Below, one piece after another: positions 21,460 through 32,923 of a DNA stretch of 64,000 nucleotides. The stretch's first letter is position 1; each line of letters begins with the position of its first letter. A program made the position numbers and the translations under genes. The stretch is from Vibrio alfacsensis (GTDB lineage Bacteria; Pseudomonadota; Gammaproteobacteria; Enterobacterales; Vibrionaceae). The stretch covers positions 2,666,001 to 2,730,000 of the forward strand of contig NZ_CP032093.1 in assembly GCF_003544875.1 (NCBI RefSeq), given 5' to 3'. Below the pieces are notes generated by a model, which made no database searches, was not told the DNA's origin, and was given only the letters and a program-made list of their open reading frames with translations.

Positions 21460-22642
21460 TAAGTTGCTGTTCTGATTCTTTCTCGCCGCGCTTTACACGA
21501 CATTCGTGATCTATACGCAGTAATATAGATACTGCGACGGACATAATAATGAGACTTGAGCCACCATAACTGATCAGCGGTAAAGTAAGACCTTTGGTTG
21601 GTACAATGCCAGCAGCAGCACCTACGTTGACCAGCGTTTGAAACGCAAACCAAATGCCAATACCGAACGAAAGATAACCACCAAACATTTCGCCCTCTTC
21701 AAAGGCGCGTTTACCAATATAAATGGCTTTCAATACCAAGCTGAAAATTAGCATCAGCACTAAGACTACGCCAACAAAGCCAAGTTCTTCTGCCAGAACT
21801 GCAAACACAAAGTCAGTGTGTGCTTCTGGTAAGTATTCCAATTTTTGGATCGAGTTACCAAGGCCTTGACCAAACCATTCACCGCGACCAAAAGCCATCA
21901 ATGATTGGGTAAGTTGGTAACCACTACCAAATGGGTCTTCCCATGGATCCATAAATGACGTAACACGACGAATACGATAAGGCTCAATAAGAATAAGCCC
22001 CACCACCGCTGCAATACCGGCGATCATTAATGCTAAAAACTGCGTTAACTTAGCCCCAGCAATGAATAGCATGCCAAACAGCGTCACTAACATTACGACT
22101 ACGGTTCCCAGGTCTGGTTGTCCTAAAAGTAATACAGCCAACGCAGCAAACACCATGATGGGTTTCATAAAACCACCAAAGAATGTCTGGCGAACTTCAT
22201 CCTGTTTACGCACTAAATAACCGGACATAAAAACAAACAATGAAAGTTTGGCTACCTCGGCAGGTTGTAGGTTAAACAAGCCAAGAGGAATCCAACGTGA
22301 GGCACCATTAACGGATTTGCCCGCGACTAAAACGATGATAAGCAAACCAAATGAGAGCCACAATAAGTAGTGACTCTTTTTAAACCAATGCTGTAACGGT
22401 ACTTGAAGAATAACGGCAGAAGCGCCAAGCGCCAAAACAAGAAACGTCGCGTGACGGAACATAAAGTGAAATGGCTGATCCGTCAGGCGTGAGCTAATAG
22501 GAAAGGAGGCAGAGGTCACCATCACCAAGCCAGTTAACATCAAACCCAGCGCAATCCAGACGAGTTGGCGATCAAAGAGCGCCTCTGGTGCAGGATGCTT
22601 AAGCCAAGTGCCAATGCTGCGTTTAACGTTACCTAAACCCAC
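21446..22642 (-). CDS. ftsW: Peptidoglycan glycosyltransferase FtsW (SEDS)
   Basis: 398-residue polytopic SEDS protein that polymerises septal glycan with FtsI. About ten transmembrane helices; the conserved SEDS segments [29 protein letters not shown], and [15 protein letters not shown] are intact. It lies between murD and murG as in other gamma-proteobacteria. The 5-prime end follows murD by 19 bp. Confidence 0.97.
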   Translation of the reverse strand: MGLGNVKRSIGTWLKHPAPEALFDRQLVWIALGLMLTGLVMVTSASFPISSRLTDQPFHFMFRHATFLVLALGASAVILQVPLQHWFKKSHYLLWLSFGLLIIVLVAGKSVNGASRWIPLGLFNLQPAEVAKLSLFVFMSGYLVRKQDEVRQTFFGGFMKPIMVFAALAVLLLGQPDLGTVVVMLVTLFGMLFIAGAKLTQFLALMIAGIAAVVGLILIEPYRIRRVTSFMDPWEDPFGSGYQLTQSLMAFGRGEWFGQGLGNSIQKLEYLPEAHTDFVFAVLAEELGFVGVVLVLMLIFSLVLKAIYIGKRAFEEGEMFGGYLSFGIGIWFAFQTLVNVGAAAGIVPTKGLTLPLISYGGSSLIIMSVAVSILLRIDHECRVKRGEKESEQQLNEEK

Positions 22643-22660
22643 GAAGTGTGTGACCTTTAA

Positions 22661-23974
22661 TTATGCATATTTCTCAGCAAGAGCTGCAAATGCATCACCT
22701 CTTGCCATAAAGTTATCGAATTGATCAAAGCTAGCACATGCCGGAGACAGCATCACCATATCGCCTGTTTTTAACTGCGAAGATATTTGCTGAATCACAT
22801 CTTCCATCGTATCGAAACGAATGGCGGATTCATGCAAAGGCATAAATTGATCGCCATCTGCACCAAAACAACAAAGCTGTAAATTGAGCGTCGCTAAGAT
22901 TGGTCGTAACGGTGTAAAGTCCGCACCTTTCCCAACGCCACCAACAAGCAAATACAGTTTACCTTTGGATTCGAGCCCAGAAAGCGCAGCCATAGTGCTT
23001 GCAATATTGGTTGCTTTGGAATCATTCACCCATTTTACACCGCGATTATCCGCAACTACTTGGCATCGGTGTGTCAAACCCGTGTAAGTTTTCAGTGCAT
23101 TCAAAGCCTTGTGGTAATCAACATCCGCCGCTTTGAGTAGAGCCAGTACAACTAATGCATTTGCTAAGTTGTGTTTACCCACCAGCTTTAACTCATCGCT
23201 TGCAATCACACGCTGACCATCGTCAACTAACCAAGTACGATGACCATCTGATTCGAGACCGTACGCGAGTTCATCACTGCCAAACGTCACCAATGGCATA
23301 TCAACATCTGGGAATGTTTCTTGATCATCACGGTTAACGACGGCTAACTCAGCATTATCAAAGATACGCAGCTTCGATGCTCGGTAATCGTTCATTCCTT
23401 CGTAGCGATCCATGTGATCTTCAGAAAGATTTAAAAACGCCGCTGCTTTTAGCTTTAAGCTCGACGTGGTTTCTAATTGAAAACTGGATAATTCAAGTAC
23501 ATACAAGTCCGCGTCTTTTTCTAGCAAGTCCAACGCGGGCACACCAATATTGCCACCCACACCAACGGTTAATCCTGCCGCTTTCGCCATCACACCTGTC
23601 AGATCCGTCACCGTACTCTTACCGTTCGATCCGGTAATCGCGACAACAGGTTTCTGTACCGCCCAAGCAAACAGTTCTATATCACCAACAACTGGCGTAC
23701 CTTTAGTAAGTACCGTTTGAATTTCTGGCGTTGCTAAGGCGATTCCAGGATTAGTCACCACTAAGTCAGCGTCTGCTAGCCACTCAATATTCCAACCACC
23801 ACTGTACAAATCGACCTGCGCAGGTAGGTGCTCTGCACCCGGAGGGTTAGCACGAGTATCAATGACTTTTACCGTCAGTTGAGGCTGGGTTTTTGTTAGG
23901 TGTTTAACGACAGAGAGCCCGGTAATACCGAGCCCTACAACGACGACTTTACGTATGTTTTGCCAACGTTCCAT
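22661..23974 (-). CDS. murD: UDP-N-acetylmuramoyl-L-alanine--D-glutamate ligase
   Basis: 437-residue Mur ligase adding D-Glu to the stem peptide. N-terminal [16 protein letters not shown] binds the UMP moiety; the ATP loop is [14 protein letters not shown] (about residues 110-123); the C-terminal [20 protein letters not shown] motif is the family signature region. Same length range as E. coli MurD (438). Confidence 0.98.
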   Translation of the reverse strand: MERWQNIRKVVVVGLGITGLSVVKHLTKTQPQLTVKVIDTRANPPGAEHLPAQVDLYSGGWNIEWLADADLVVTNPGIALATPEIQTVLTKGTPVVGDIELFAWAVQKPVVAITGSNGKSTVTDLTGVMAKAAGLTVGVGGNIGVPALDLLEKDADLYVLELSSFQLETTSSLKLKAAAFLNLSEDHMDRYEGMNDYRASKLRIFDNAELAVVNRDDQETFPDVDMPLVTFGSDELAYGLESDGHRTWLVDDGQRVIASDELKLVGKHNLANALVVLALLKAADVDYHKALNALKTYTGLTHRCQVVADNRGVKWVNDSKATNIASTMAALSGLESKGKLYLLVGGVGKGADFTPLRPILATLNLQLCCFGADGDQFMPLHESAIRFDTMEDVIQQISSQLKTGDMVMLSPACASFDQFDNFMARGDAFAALAEKYA

Positions 23975-24012
23975 ATTTGTTCACACAGTTTATCTTGTTC
24001 TGGAAAGTGCGA

Positions 24013-25095
24013 TTAACGCACTTTCAATGTCGCTAGACCAACCAAAACAAGAACCATAGAAATAATCCAGAAGCGCACGATAACACGAGGCTCTGGCCAA
24101 CCTTTAAGTTCATAGTGGTGGTGAATTGGAGCCATACGGAAAATGCGCTGACCACGAAGTTTGTAAGAACCAACCTGTAGAATGACCGACAGCGTTTCCA
24201 TTACAAATACACCACCCATGATCACCAATACCAACTCTTGGCGAACCAGTACCGCGATCGTACCAAGCGCACCACCAAGTGCTAGTGAGCCGACATCGCC
24301 CATGAACACTTGTGCTGGGTAAGTGTTAAACCACAAGAAACCTAGACCTGCACCAACAATGGCAGTACATACGACAACCAACTCAGAAGCGTGGGGTAGG
24401 TATGGAATATGTAGGTATTCTGAGAAATTCACGTTACCCGTTGCCCAAGCAATCACAGCAAAACCCGCCGCAACGAGAACCGTCGGCATGATGGCCAAAC
24501 CATCTAGGCCGTCAGTTAAGTTTACCGCATTACTGGTGCCGACAATGACAAAGTAAGTCAGGATAATGTACATCAAACCAAGTTGCGGCATGATGTCTTT
24601 GAAGAATGGCACCACAAGCTGAGTGGCGGCGGTGTCTTTACCATATGCATACAACGCAAAAGCCACAACAAAGGCGATAAGCGATTGCCAGAAGTACTTC
24701 CAGCGAGCAATCAAACCATCGGTATTCTTGCGCACGACTTTACGATAGTCATCCACAAAACCGACCGCACCATAACCAAGCAAAACGGTCAGCACCGCCC
24801 ATACATACGGGTTCGATAAATCGGACCACAAAAGGATGGTAATGGTGATTGCCGCTAAGATCATGATACCGCCCATTGTAGGCGTACCACGTTTACTAAA
24901 ATGGGATTCCGGACCTTCATTACGAACAACCTGACCAATTTGTAGCATCTGAAGACGCTTGATCATGATTGGTCCCATCCATAAAGACAGACCTAACGCA
25001 GTCAATACACTTAGGATTGCTCGAAAAGAGAGGTATTCAAACAATCGGAAAAAAGAGAGGTATGGCTGTAGCAAGTCAGCAAGCCAAATAATCAT
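24013..25095 (-). CDS. mraY: Phospho-N-acetylmuramoyl-pentapeptide transferase
   Basis: 360-residue membrane enzyme that links UDP-MurNAc-pentapeptide to undecaprenyl phosphate, forming lipid I. About ten membrane helices with the conserved cytoplasmic loops: FVDDYRK (Asp-Asp metal/lipid site), [13 protein letters not shown], and the histidine-rich [15 protein letters not shown]. Length equals the E. coli enzyme. Its ATG overlaps the murF stop by one base. Confidence 0.98.
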   Translation of the reverse strand: MIIWLADLLQPYLSFFRLFEYLSFRAILSVLTALGLSLWMGPIMIKRLQMLQIGQVVRNEGPESHFSKRGTPTMGGIMILAAITITILLWSDLSNPYVWAVLTVLLGYGAVGFVDDYRKVVRKNTDGLIARWKYFWQSLIAFVVAFALYAYGKDTAATQLVVPFFKDIMPQLGLMYIILTYFVIVGTSNAVNLTDGLDGLAIMPTVLVAAGFAVIAWATGNVNFSEYLHIPYLPHASELVVVCTAIVGAGLGFLWFNTYPAQVFMGDVGSLALGGALGTIAVLVRQELVLVIMGGVFVMETLSVILQVGSYKLRGQRIFRMAPIHHHYELKGWPEPRVIVRFWIISMVLVLVGLATLKVR

Positions 25096-26459
25096 TAATA
25101 ATACTCCTTCAGAGCAGCAGCGACTTCAAACATACGTGCGCCGTTCGCACCTTTAACCAGTAGTGTGTGGTTTTCTGGTGCAGATAGGTCTAGATGCTGC
25201 TTGATGTAGTCAATCATCTCTGGATGCGTCTCAAAATGAATACCGTCGCAAAGCTCACTAATCACCTTTGCGTCTGTACCATACGTGAGAACATGTTCAA
25301 ATTTTTGTGGGGCAGCATGTTCCCCGACTTGACGATGAAGTGCAAGACTTTCCTGCCCTAACTCCGCCATATTACCCAAAATTAGCCAACGCTCACCTTG
25401 GAATGCACCTAGCAAGTCAACTGCCGCTTTCATCGCAGGCACGCTCGCATTATAGCTATCATCGATGAGTTTAATCTTATCGTTCAATTCATCGACCTCA
25501 ACGCGGCCTTTGACTTTGTTTAAGTGCTTAAGACCTAAGCGCACGTCTTCAAGCGTCGCACCAAATTGCAGTGCAATAATGGAAGCCGCAATGGCATTGG
25601 CAACGTTATGTTGACCTATAATACCCAGAGACAGTTCAATTTCTTGTGAACTTGCTGCGATATGTAGGTTAAAGCTCGCTTCGCCTGCAGAGTTCATCAC
25701 AATATTAGAGGCATAATAATCCGCCTCTGTGTTGTGAGATGAGAACGTGATGACTTCCTTATCCGCTAACACGCTTTCCCATAGCACTCCACCATTGCTA
25801 TCTAGGTTTACAATTGCCTTACCACCCGCAGGCAGTCCTTGATAGATTTCGCCTTTGGCCTTTTTAACGCCATCAATAGAACCAAAACCTTCAAGGTGCG
25901 CTGCCGCGACATTGTTCACCATTGCAATATCAGGTTTAACCAATTGGGTCGTGTAAGCTATTTCACCGATATGGTTGGCCCCGAGTTCGATCACCGCATA
26001 GTCGTCATCTTGTTGCGAACGCAGTAGCGTCAGTGGGACACCAATATCATTATTGAAGTTACCTGCGGTAAATAACACTCGGCCTTTGCGTTGCAAAATA
26101 CTCGCAACCATTTCTTTTACCGTGGTTTTGCCACAACTTCCTGTGATCGCCACTGTTGACGTTTGACACGACTGATGAATCCAAGCGGCTAACTTACCCA
26201 ATGCGACCTTAGTATCTGCGACAAGCACTTGTGGCACATTCACATCTAACGTTTTTTGCACCAGCAAGGCTCCCGCCCCCGACTCAATCGCCTGTTGGCA
26301 AAAGTCATGTGCATCAAATCGTTCGCCAACCAAGGCGACAAACAATGCCCCTTGTTCGATGGAGCGCGTATCCGTTGAGACCGATTCGATAGACATATCA
26401 TTGCCAATTAACTCACCAGTCGTAATGTTGGCAATTTCAGAAAGCGTAATAGAGATCAT
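25095..26459 (-). CDS. murF: UDP-N-acetylmuramoyl-tripeptide--D-Ala-D-Ala ligase
   Basis: 454-residue Mur ligase adding D-Ala-D-Ala to complete the pentapeptide. N-terminal substrate domain ([18 protein letters not shown]), ATP loop [15 protein letters not shown] (about residues 103-117) and [17 protein letters not shown] near residue 330 identify MurF. It overlaps murE by 4 bp and mraY by 1 bp, so murE-murF-mraY are tightly coupled. Confidence 0.97.
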   Translation of the reverse strand: MISITLSEIANITTGELIGNDMSIESVSTDTRSIEQGALFVALVGERFDAHDFCQQAIESGAGALLVQKTLDVNVPQVLVADTKVALGKLAAWIHQSCQTSTVAITGSCGKTTVKEMVASILQRKGRVLFTAGNFNNDIGVPLTLLRSQQDDDYAVIELGANHIGEIAYTTQLVKPDIAMVNNVAAAHLEGFGSIDGVKKAKGEIYQGLPAGGKAIVNLDSNGGVLWESVLADKEVITFSSHNTEADYYASNIVMNSAGEASFNLHIAASSQEIELSLGIIGQHNVANAIAASIIALQFGATLEDVRLGLKHLNKVKGRVEVDELNDKIKLIDDSYNASVPAMKAAVDLLGAFQGERWLILGNMAELGQESLALHRQVGEHAAPQKFEHVLTYGTDAKVISELCDGIHFETHPEMIDYIKQHLDLSAPENHTLLVKGANGARMFEVAAALKEYY

Positions 26460-27937
26460 GACGAAAGCCCCAAGAGTTGCATCGCGGATTCGCGGTCAGA
26501 GTAATGAATGGTTCCGCTATTCAATATTTGATAGTCCTCATGGCCTTTGCCAGCGAGTAAGATAATATCTTGTGATGCGGCATTTTCTAGCGCGTAAGAC
26601 AACGCTTTAAAACGGTCATGCTGAACAATCGCTTGTGCAGGGTTAGACAAGCCAGCAAGCATGTCTTTCATTATCTGAGCAGGGTCTTCGCTGCGAGGGT
26701 TGTCATCCGTTAGAACAACCTTATCCCCTAGACGCTCGGCGATGTTTGCCATCATCGGACGTTTGCCTGCATCACGATCACCACCGCAGCCCAAAATAGC
26801 CCAAAGCTCACCTTGGCAATGCACTCGTAGAGCCTGTAAGACTTTTTCTAAGGCATCCGGCGTGTGTGCGTAATCCACAACCACTTTTGCTTTCCCTACC
26901 GTTTGGAACAACTCCATACGGCCAAGTACCGGCTGCAGTTTAGCGGCCGTTGCCAATAACGTTTGTTTGTCAAAACCCAAACTAAGCAAAGTGGTCAATG
27001 CCAACATTAGGTTAGCCGCATTGAATTCCCCGATAAGTGGTGCGCACAACGTACCGTCACCGAACTTGCCATCAAACTCAATCGAAATACCTGATTCAGC
27101 GTAAGCAATATGATTAGCAAAGACGGCCTGCTCAAATTCTGAATTTGGCTTGAGTGACACCGCTAGCGCATTAGGAAGTTGCTTCGCCCAAGCTGCACCA
27201 ACCGCATCATCGACGTTAATGATCGCCTGCTCACATTGATGCGCAGTAAACAACATCCGTTTCGCGTTGGCGTACTCTTCCATGGTGCCGTGGTAATCTA
27301 GATGATCACGACTCAAATTGGTAAAGACACCCGCCGCAAAAGATAAGGCTTTTACACGACCTTGAATCAAGCCATGAGAGGAAACTTCAAGTGCGGTGTA
27401 TTTCGCATTCTGCTCAGCGAGTGACGCGAGTGTTTTTTGAATTTCAACAGCGTTACCTGTCGTATTTGCCGCTTCTTTCAAGTTAGCGAGAAAGCCATTA
27501 CCTGTCGTGCCCATTACCGCAGCGCTTGAGCCAACCAAATCCATCCACTGGGCAATTAACTGAGTAATGGTGGTTTTGCCATTAGTTCCAGTAACACCAA
27601 TCAGCGCCATTTCTGGATAAGGATAAAGCTTACTAGCAATTGCAGATAAACACTTATCGAGAGCCTCAATATAAACCACTGGCACATCTTCAATGATGTC
27701 AACGGTGCCATGTGAATGCTCGCCACACGCTTGCGCGATAACCGCATTCGCGCCCTGTTGAATAGCGGCAGGGATAAACTTACGCCCATCGACGACATGG
27801 CCGATAAGAGCAACAAACGTTGTGCCTGATTGAACTCTTCGGCTATCGAGTTCCAATTCAGAGACACGAATGGATGACAAGCTTGGACAATCAACCCACG
27901 TTGAAAGCAGCGTATCCATACTAATGGCTTTGGTCAT
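26456..27937 (-). CDS. murE: UDP-MurNAc-L-Ala-D-Glu--meso-DAP ligase
   Basis: 493-residue Mur ligase that adds meso-diaminopimelate. The ATP loop is [15 protein letters not shown] (about residues 111-125). The DNPRSEDP motif (about 412-419) selects meso-DAP rather than lysine, consistent with a Gram-negative wall and with dapB in the same window. Other markers are ELDSRRV in the N-terminal domain and [15 protein letters not shown]. It follows ftsI by 72 bp. Confidence 0.98.
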   Translation of the reverse strand: MTKAISMDTLLSTWVDCPSLSSIRVSELELDSRRVQSGTTFVALIGHVVDGRKFIPAAIQQGANAVIAQACGEHSHGTVDIIEDVPVVYIEALDKCLSAIASKLYPYPEMALIGVTGTNGKTTITQLIAQWMDLVGSSAAVMGTTGNGFLANLKEAANTTGNAVEIQKTLASLAEQNAKYTALEVSSHGLIQGRVKALSFAAGVFTNLSRDHLDYHGTMEEYANAKRMLFTAHQCEQAIINVDDAVGAAWAKQLPNALAVSLKPNSEFEQAVFANHIAYAESGISIEFDGKFGDGTLCAPLIGEFNAANLMLALTTLLSLGFDKQTLLATAAKLQPVLGRMELFQTVGKAKVVVDYAHTPDALEKVLQALRVHCQGELWAILGCGGDRDAGKRPMMANIAERLGDKVVLTDDNPRSEDPAQIMKDMLAGLSNPAQAIVQHDRFKALSYALENAASQDIILLAGKGHEDYQILNSGTIHYSDRESAMQLLGLSS

Positions 27938-28009
27938 ATTTGTTCTCCGAGCGTTCGCTCAGCTTTTCTTAATTTTGTGTCTAATAAGCAGTACACATCA
28001 GTAAACGGC

Positions 28010-29806
28010 TTATTGTTGGAATTTATTTTCGTCAGGAGCAATGTTCAAAATTTGCAGCGCGCCTTTCATGATTTCAGAAAAGACGGGAGATGCAACCGAA
28101 CCACCGTAGTAGTCATCACCTTGTGGCTCATTGACGATAACGACAAGTGCAATTCGAGGATCGCTGACAGGCGCAAGACCGGCGGTATACGTAATGTATT
28201 CATCACTGTATCCACCCGCTGTCGCTTTACGCGAGGTACCTGTTTTAGCGCCTACACGATAACCCGGCACCGCCGCTTTACGTGCAGAACCGCCTTTTTG
28301 TGTTACCGTTTCCAGCATATCCAATACTTGGCGTGCATGTTCTTTGCTCACCACTTGACGAGACATGTCCATATCGTTGCTTTCGATCATATGGACAGGC
28401 TCATATTTACCTAAGTTGCCTAACGTCGCATAAGCATGAACCAATTGAATGGGTGTAATCGACAGACCATAACCAAATGAGATCGTTGCTCGCTCAATAG
28501 GAGACCAACGTGTGCGAGTCGGGAAAATACCCGTCACTTCCCCAATCAAGTTAAGCCCAGAAAGCTCTCCGAGGCCAACAGAGTTATACAACCCTAAAAG
28601 CGCTTCGACAGGCATTTGCATCGCTAACTTGGTCACACCGATGTTACTCGATTTTTTCAAGATCTGAGTGAGACTCGCCTTACCCACTTTCGACACATCT
28701 CGAACTCGACTGCCGCCTAACTGCAAAATACCATTGCCGGTATCCACCACGGTATCTTTATCCGCAACCCCATTTTCTAAAGCCGCTAAGATAACAAATG
28801 GCTTAATGGTTGAGCCTGGTTCCATCGAATCCGTTATGATTCGATTGCGCATCTTGTAACTTTGCCAATCGCTGCGATTATTTGGGTTATATGATGGCGC
28901 ATTCACCATTGCCAGTACGGCTCCGGTTTTAACGTCGAGCATCACCGCCGAACCTGATGTTGCTCGATGGTCAGCAACAGCTTGCTTGATTGCGCGATAA
29001 GCGATGGCTTGTAAACGTTGATCAATGGTCAGTTGCAGCGGCTTACCTTCTTGTTTTTCTTCCAAGGCAATGTTTTCTACGACTCGACCATATCGATCTT
29101 TACGGATGGTCTTCTTACCCGCTTCTCCAGTTAACCATTTATCGTAACTGCGCTCGACCCCCTCAAGACCATGACCATCGATCCCTGTCACGCCGACCAG
29201 GTGAGCACTGACTTCACCCGCAGGGTAATAACGACGAGATTCAGACTTTAGACCGACACCCGGCAATTTGAGCTCACGGATATAGTTCGCCATCGCAGGG
29301 CTAACTTGACGCTGAAGGTAGATAAAACGACGATTTTCGTTACGCTTGATTTTGTCGATCAACTCTTGTCGATTTAAACCAAGAACATCGGCAAGCGCAT
29401 ACCAACTTTGGGTCCGAGCTAGCGCTTCCTCTTTAAAAATCGTTTTTGGATCGGCCCATACCGCCTCTACAGGGACACTAACCGCAAGAGGCTCACCATT
29501 ACGATCGGAAATAATGCCACGAGCGGATGGAATAGCTTTAACGCGAACAGAACGCAGATCGCCCTGCTTTATCAGGTTGTCTGGCTCAATAATTTGAATA
29601 TATGCAACACGACCAACCAAAAGAGCGAAAGCGCAAAAGACAAAAAATAGCAGCAATTGAAAACGCCAGCGAATCAAAAATGACTCAGGCTCAACAGGAT
29701 CAGTTTCTGGAGGGGGAGTTTGCGACTTCGCTGCAGCAACGTTCTCCTTTGTCGCTAACTTAGTGCGCGGGTTTCCTTGTTTAGATTTGGCTCTTTTTCC
29801 AATCAT
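28010..29806 (-). CDS. ftsI: Peptidoglycan D,D-transpeptidase FtsI (PBP3)
   Basis: 598-residue class B penicillin-binding protein that cross-links septal peptidoglycan. A cytoplasmic tail rich in K, T and P is followed by one membrane helix (about residues 48-68), the pedestal domain and the transpeptidase domain with Ser332-Thr-Ile-Lys335, Ser386-Ser-Asn388 and Lys521-Thr-Gly-Thr524. The tail is about 15 residues longer than in E. coli. The start overlaps ftsL by 4 bp. Confidence 0.98.
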   Translation of the reverse strand: MIGKRAKSKQGNPRTKLATKENVAAAKSQTPPPETDPVEPESFLIRWRFQLLLFFVFCAFALLVGRVAYIQIIEPDNLIKQGDLRSVRVKAIPSARGIISDRNGEPLAVSVPVEAVWADPKTIFKEEALARTQSWYALADVLGLNRQELIDKIKRNENRRFIYLQRQVSPAMANYIRELKLPGVGLKSESRRYYPAGEVSAHLVGVTGIDGHGLEGVERSYDKWLTGEAGKKTIRKDRYGRVVENIALEEKQEGKPLQLTIDQRLQAIAYRAIKQAVADHRATSGSAVMLDVKTGAVLAMVNAPSYNPNNRSDWQSYKMRNRIITDSMEPGSTIKPFVILAALENGVADKDTVVDTGNGILQLGGSRVRDVSKVGKASLTQILKKSSNIGVTKLAMQMPVEALLGLYNSVGLGELSGLNLIGEVTGIFPTRTRWSPIERATISFGYGLSITPIQLVHAYATLGNLGKYEPVHMIESNDMDMSRQVVSKEHARQVLDMLETVTQKGGSARKAAVPGYRVGAKTGTSRKATAGGYSDEYITYTAGLAPVSDPRIALVVIVNEPQGDDYYGGSVASPVFSEIMKGALQILNIAPDENKFQQ

Positions 29807-30120
29807 TTTAGCGTGATAACCACTTCTTTATCGCCATCTGGACGCTTCATTTCAAGATCCTTTTTGGCTAGGTCTTGAACACGGCTATGTTCTGCAAGCG
29901 CAGTTTCTTCCAACATCAGATTGCGCCATTCACTATCCAGACGTTCTCGTTCAACCAATGTTAGATCTTTTTCAGTGATAGCTTGACGCGCATGATGGGT
30001 AGCAAAAACCACTCCCATCGCAGATGCAAATATCAATAGCATCAACGCCAAAGACCAACGACCAACAGTAAGCAAGTCTATTGCAATCAATTTAGCAAGA
30101 TTAGGAGTGGGTTTCGTCAT
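29803..30120 (-). CDS. ftsL: Cell division protein FtsL
   Basis: 105-residue bitopic divisome protein that activates FtsWI as part of FtsQLB. One membrane helix at about residues 21-39 (WSLALMLLIFASAMGVVFA) is followed by a periplasmic leucine/charged coiled coil (about 45-95). Small size, topology and position between rsmH and ftsI identify it; primary sequence is weakly conserved in this family. Confidence 0.95.
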   Translation of the reverse strand: MTKPTPNLAKLIAIDLLTVGRWSLALMLLIFASAMGVVFATHHARQAITEKDLTLVERERLDSEWRNLMLEETALAEHSRVQDLAKKDLEMKRPDGDKEVVITLK

Positions 30121-30125
30121 AGCAA

Positions 30126-31076
30126 TTAAAGCTTTTCGGCAATTCTTAACACCGAGCTGCGCGAACGCGGGTTGAGTTCAATTTCTTGTTTCGTTGGCTT
30201 AATCGCTTTGCCAACTGGTTTCATATTCGCGCTGCCTAAAGCCTGAATTTGCGCTTCCGTCATAGGGATACCATGCGGCACTTCCGGACCTTTGCTTTCT
30301 TTGCGAATAAAACGCTTCACCATGCGATCTTCTAGTGAATGGAAACTAATTACGGATAAGCGTCCTTCTGGAGCGAGGATACTCGCTGCACCTTTTAGTG
30401 CTGTATCAATTTCTTCTAATTCACTATTGATGTAAATACGAAATGCTTGGAAAGCACGAGTCGCAGGGTGTTTTTTCTCTTTGAAACTCTTTGGTGCCGC
30501 TTCCGAGATCAGTTTTGCTAACTGACCAGTACGAACCATTGGCTCGTTTTCTTCATTTTCTCGGTACGCAACAATGGCTTTAGCGATACGACGTGCGTGT
30601 TTATCTTCACCAAATTCGCGAATAACCCAAGTAATGTCGTCAAGATCAGCTTCCATCAGCCATTGAGACACTGGAATACCTGACGTTGGATCCATACGCA
30701 TATCTAACGGGCCATCTTTCATAAAACTAAAGCCACGTTCCGCATCATCAAGTTGAGGAGACGATACACCAAGATCAAGCAGTACGCCGTCAACTTTACC
30801 CACTAGATCATAATCATGTGCGTATTGCGCCATACCTGAGAACGGGCCATGAATAATAGTAAAACGAGGGTCGTTAATTTTGTTTGCTTCAGCAATCGCT
30901 TGTGGGTCACGGTCGATGCTGTATAGGCGACCATTTTCGCCTAATTTTGACAAGATCGTCCGGCTGTGACCGCCGCGGCCAAATGTTCCGTCGATATAAA
31001 TACCGTCAGGTTTGATAGCCAAGCCATCGATAGATTCATTTAATAACACGGAGATATGTTGGAAGGTTTCGGTCAT
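30126..31076 (-). CDS. rsmH: 16S rRNA (cytosine(1402)-N4)-methyltransferase
   Basis: 316-residue SAM-dependent methyltransferase that makes the N4 methyl of m4Cm1402 in 16S rRNA; RsmI, encoded nearby at 31992-32855, adds the 2-prime-O methyl to the same nucleotide. Motifs: [13 protein letters not shown] at the N-terminus, [11 protein letters not shown] (SAM motif I, about 29-39), [13 protein letters not shown] (about 99-111) and the C-terminal [15 protein letters not shown]. It is the first gene of this dcw cluster; mraZ, its usual upstream neighbour, is absent. Confidence 0.97.
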   Translation of the reverse strand: MTETFQHISVLLNESIDGLAIKPDGIYIDGTFGRGGHSRTILSKLGENGRLYSIDRDPQAIAEANKINDPRFTIIHGPFSGMAQYAHDYDLVGKVDGVLLDLGVSSPQLDDAERGFSFMKDGPLDMRMDPTSGIPVSQWLMEADLDDITWVIREFGEDKHARRIAKAIVAYRENEENEPMVRTGQLAKLISEAAPKSFKEKKHPATRAFQAFRIYINSELEEIDTALKGAASILAPEGRLSVISFHSLEDRMVKRFIRKESKGPEVPHGIPMTEAQIQALGSANMKPVGKAIKPTKQEIELNPRSRSSVLRIAEKL

Positions 31077-31175
31077 AGCTTTCTCGTTGAATGATCTTGA
31101 AGCGATTCTTTAGTGTACTGATTTCCCACATCATCGCCACTAGAAGTCTAAAGTTAGACGTGATTTAGTGCCAAG

Positions 31176-31204
31176 TTTATTGGCAATGACATAGTTTACG
31201 TCAA
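31176..31204 (-). promoter_or_regulatory. Candidate promoter of the dcw cluster
   Basis: Minus-strand TTGACG, 17-bp spacer, AATAAA, about 100 bp upstream of rsmH and just after the rnpB terminator. A palindrome GTCTAA-AG-TTAGAC lies downstream at 31146-31159, near the expected start of the transcript, and might be an operator. A set of MraZ-type TGGG repeats is not clear. Confidence 0.5.
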
Positions 31205-31212
31205 TAAAATGC

Positions 31213-31246
31213 AAAAAACCCATCATTACATAAAGTAATGATGGGT
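31213..31246 (-). terminator. Intrinsic terminator of rnpB
   Basis: Minus-strand hairpin with 12-bp arms ACCCATCATTAC / GTAATGATGGGT around a short AT loop, followed by TTTTT, 8 bp past the expected RNase P RNA end. Confidence 0.92.
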
Positions 31247-31253
31247 CTCGAAT

Positions 31254-31702
<449 letters not shown>

Positions 31703-31710
31703 GGGCGGAT

Positions 31711-31716
31711 TGTATA
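31711..31716 (-). promoter_or_regulatory. -10 element of the rnpB promoter
   Basis: Minus-strand TATACA about 8 bp before the RNase P RNA 5-prime end, followed by a GC-rich discriminator (CCGCCC) as in growth-rate-controlled stable RNA promoters. No good -35 is visible at 16-18 bp. Confidence 0.55.
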
Positions 31717-31929
31717 GAGTTATCCCCTCAGAGTCTAGTCAGATCACAGATATGATGAAATGCGCGAATCAAATGATGTTTTTTTAGACGATACGTTAGC
31801 GTTACATTAGGTGCAGGGGAACAGCAAAGCGTTTATTTATCTTCTCTTCTCTTTACTTTGCTTGAATCTGCTTTGCTTTGCTTTTCTTTGCTTGATGACG
31901 ATATTTCGAAGACAAAGTTTGTTTCAAAT
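31717..31929. other. rnpB-rsmI spacer with a TTTGC simple repeat
   Basis: No gene seen. The segment at about 31848-31898 is a pyrimidine-rich low-complexity tract with several TTTGCT copies on the plus strand. It sits upstream of the rnpB promoter and just past the rsmI terminator. Confidence 0.55.
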
Positions 31930-31957
31930 AAAAAAGTGCCGATGCATTCACATCGGC
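31930..31957 (-). terminator. Intrinsic terminator of rsmI
   Basis: Minus-strand stem GCCGATG / CATCGGC with a 6-base loop, then CTTTTTTATTTG, about 35 bp past the rsmI stop. Confidence 0.88.
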
Positions 31958-31991
31958 CCATGACATTATGGTGGTCAATCTATCGCTTAAA

Positions 31992-32855
31992 TCAGCCTAG
32001 ATTCTCTAAACCCCACTTATACAATGCATTTTTCTTTACGTTGTAAATCTCCGCCGCCAGTGCCGCCGCTTTTTTTAGAGGTAACTCTTTGGTCAAAATA
32101 CCAAGCGTGCGCGTTGCTTCATCAGGTAGGCTCTCGTCACTAGACTCACGATGGCCATGAATCAACAGTACCATTTCTCCACGCTGTTGGTTGTCGTCAC
32201 TTTTCACCCATTCAATAAGCTCACCAAGAGGCATTCCTTGAATAGTTTCAAAGGTTTTAGTGAGCTCACGTGCTAATACGACTTCTCGTTCTGAGCCAAG
32301 AACGTCTAACATATCTTGTAGAGAGTCTAAAATTCGATGTGGCGATTCGTAAAAGATACAAGTACGTTCAACAGACGCAATTTCTAAGAACTTATCTTTA
32401 CGGCCTTTGCTTTTCGGTGGTAGAAAACCTTCAAAGCTAAATCGATCCGACGGGAGGCCAGAAGCACTTAGCGCTGTAATGACCGCACACGCACCAGGAA
32501 GCGGCACAACTCTAACGCCCGCTTGACGACATTTTGTCACCAAATGGTATCCTGGATCGCTGATTAGCGGTGTACCAGCATCAGAGACGAGTGCGATAGA
32601 CTGACCTGATAATAACTTCTCAACCAGAACTTGCGCTTTTTGCTGTTCATTATGATCGTGCAGTGCAAAAGTTTTGGTTTGAATATTGAAGTGAGACAGT
32701 AATTTGCCTGTATGTCGAGTATCCTCAGCGGCAATTATGTCCACTGTAGACAGAACTTCGATAGCACGTTGAGTGATATCCGCTAAATTTCCGATTGGAG
32801 TCGGTACGATGTAGAGAGTTGGCCCCTCATTCGGCAACTTATTTTTATCTGTCAT
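31992..32855 (-). CDS. rsmI: 16S rRNA (cytidine(1402)-2'-O)-methyltransferase
   Basis: 287-residue tetrapyrrole-methylase-fold enzyme that 2-prime-O-methylates C1402 of 16S rRNA, partner of RsmH. Motifs: [18 protein letters not shown] (about residues 14-31), [11 protein letters not shown] (about 40-50), [17 protein letters not shown] (about 90-106) and YESPHRI. Divergent from lpoA, as in E. coli (yraL-yraM). Length matches the family (E. coli 286). Confidence 0.97.
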   Translation of the reverse strand: MTDKNKLPNEGPTLYIVPTPIGNLADITQRAIEVLSTVDIIAAEDTRHTGKLLSHFNIQTKTFALHDHNEQQKAQVLVEKLLSGQSIALVSDAGTPLISDPGYHLVTKCRQAGVRVVPLPGACAVITALSASGLPSDRFSFEGFLPPKSKGRKDKFLEIASVERTCIFYESPHRILDSLQDMLDVLGSEREVVLARELTKTFETIQGMPLGELIEWVKSDDNQQRGEMVLLIHGHRESSDESLPDEATRTLGILTKELPLKKAAALAAEIYNVKKNALYKWGLENLG

Positions 32856-32923
32856 TTGTTTACCATCACTTCAACGATTAATATAGAGACAATTTTGTAC
32901 AAAATTATAGAGAACTCACGGCA

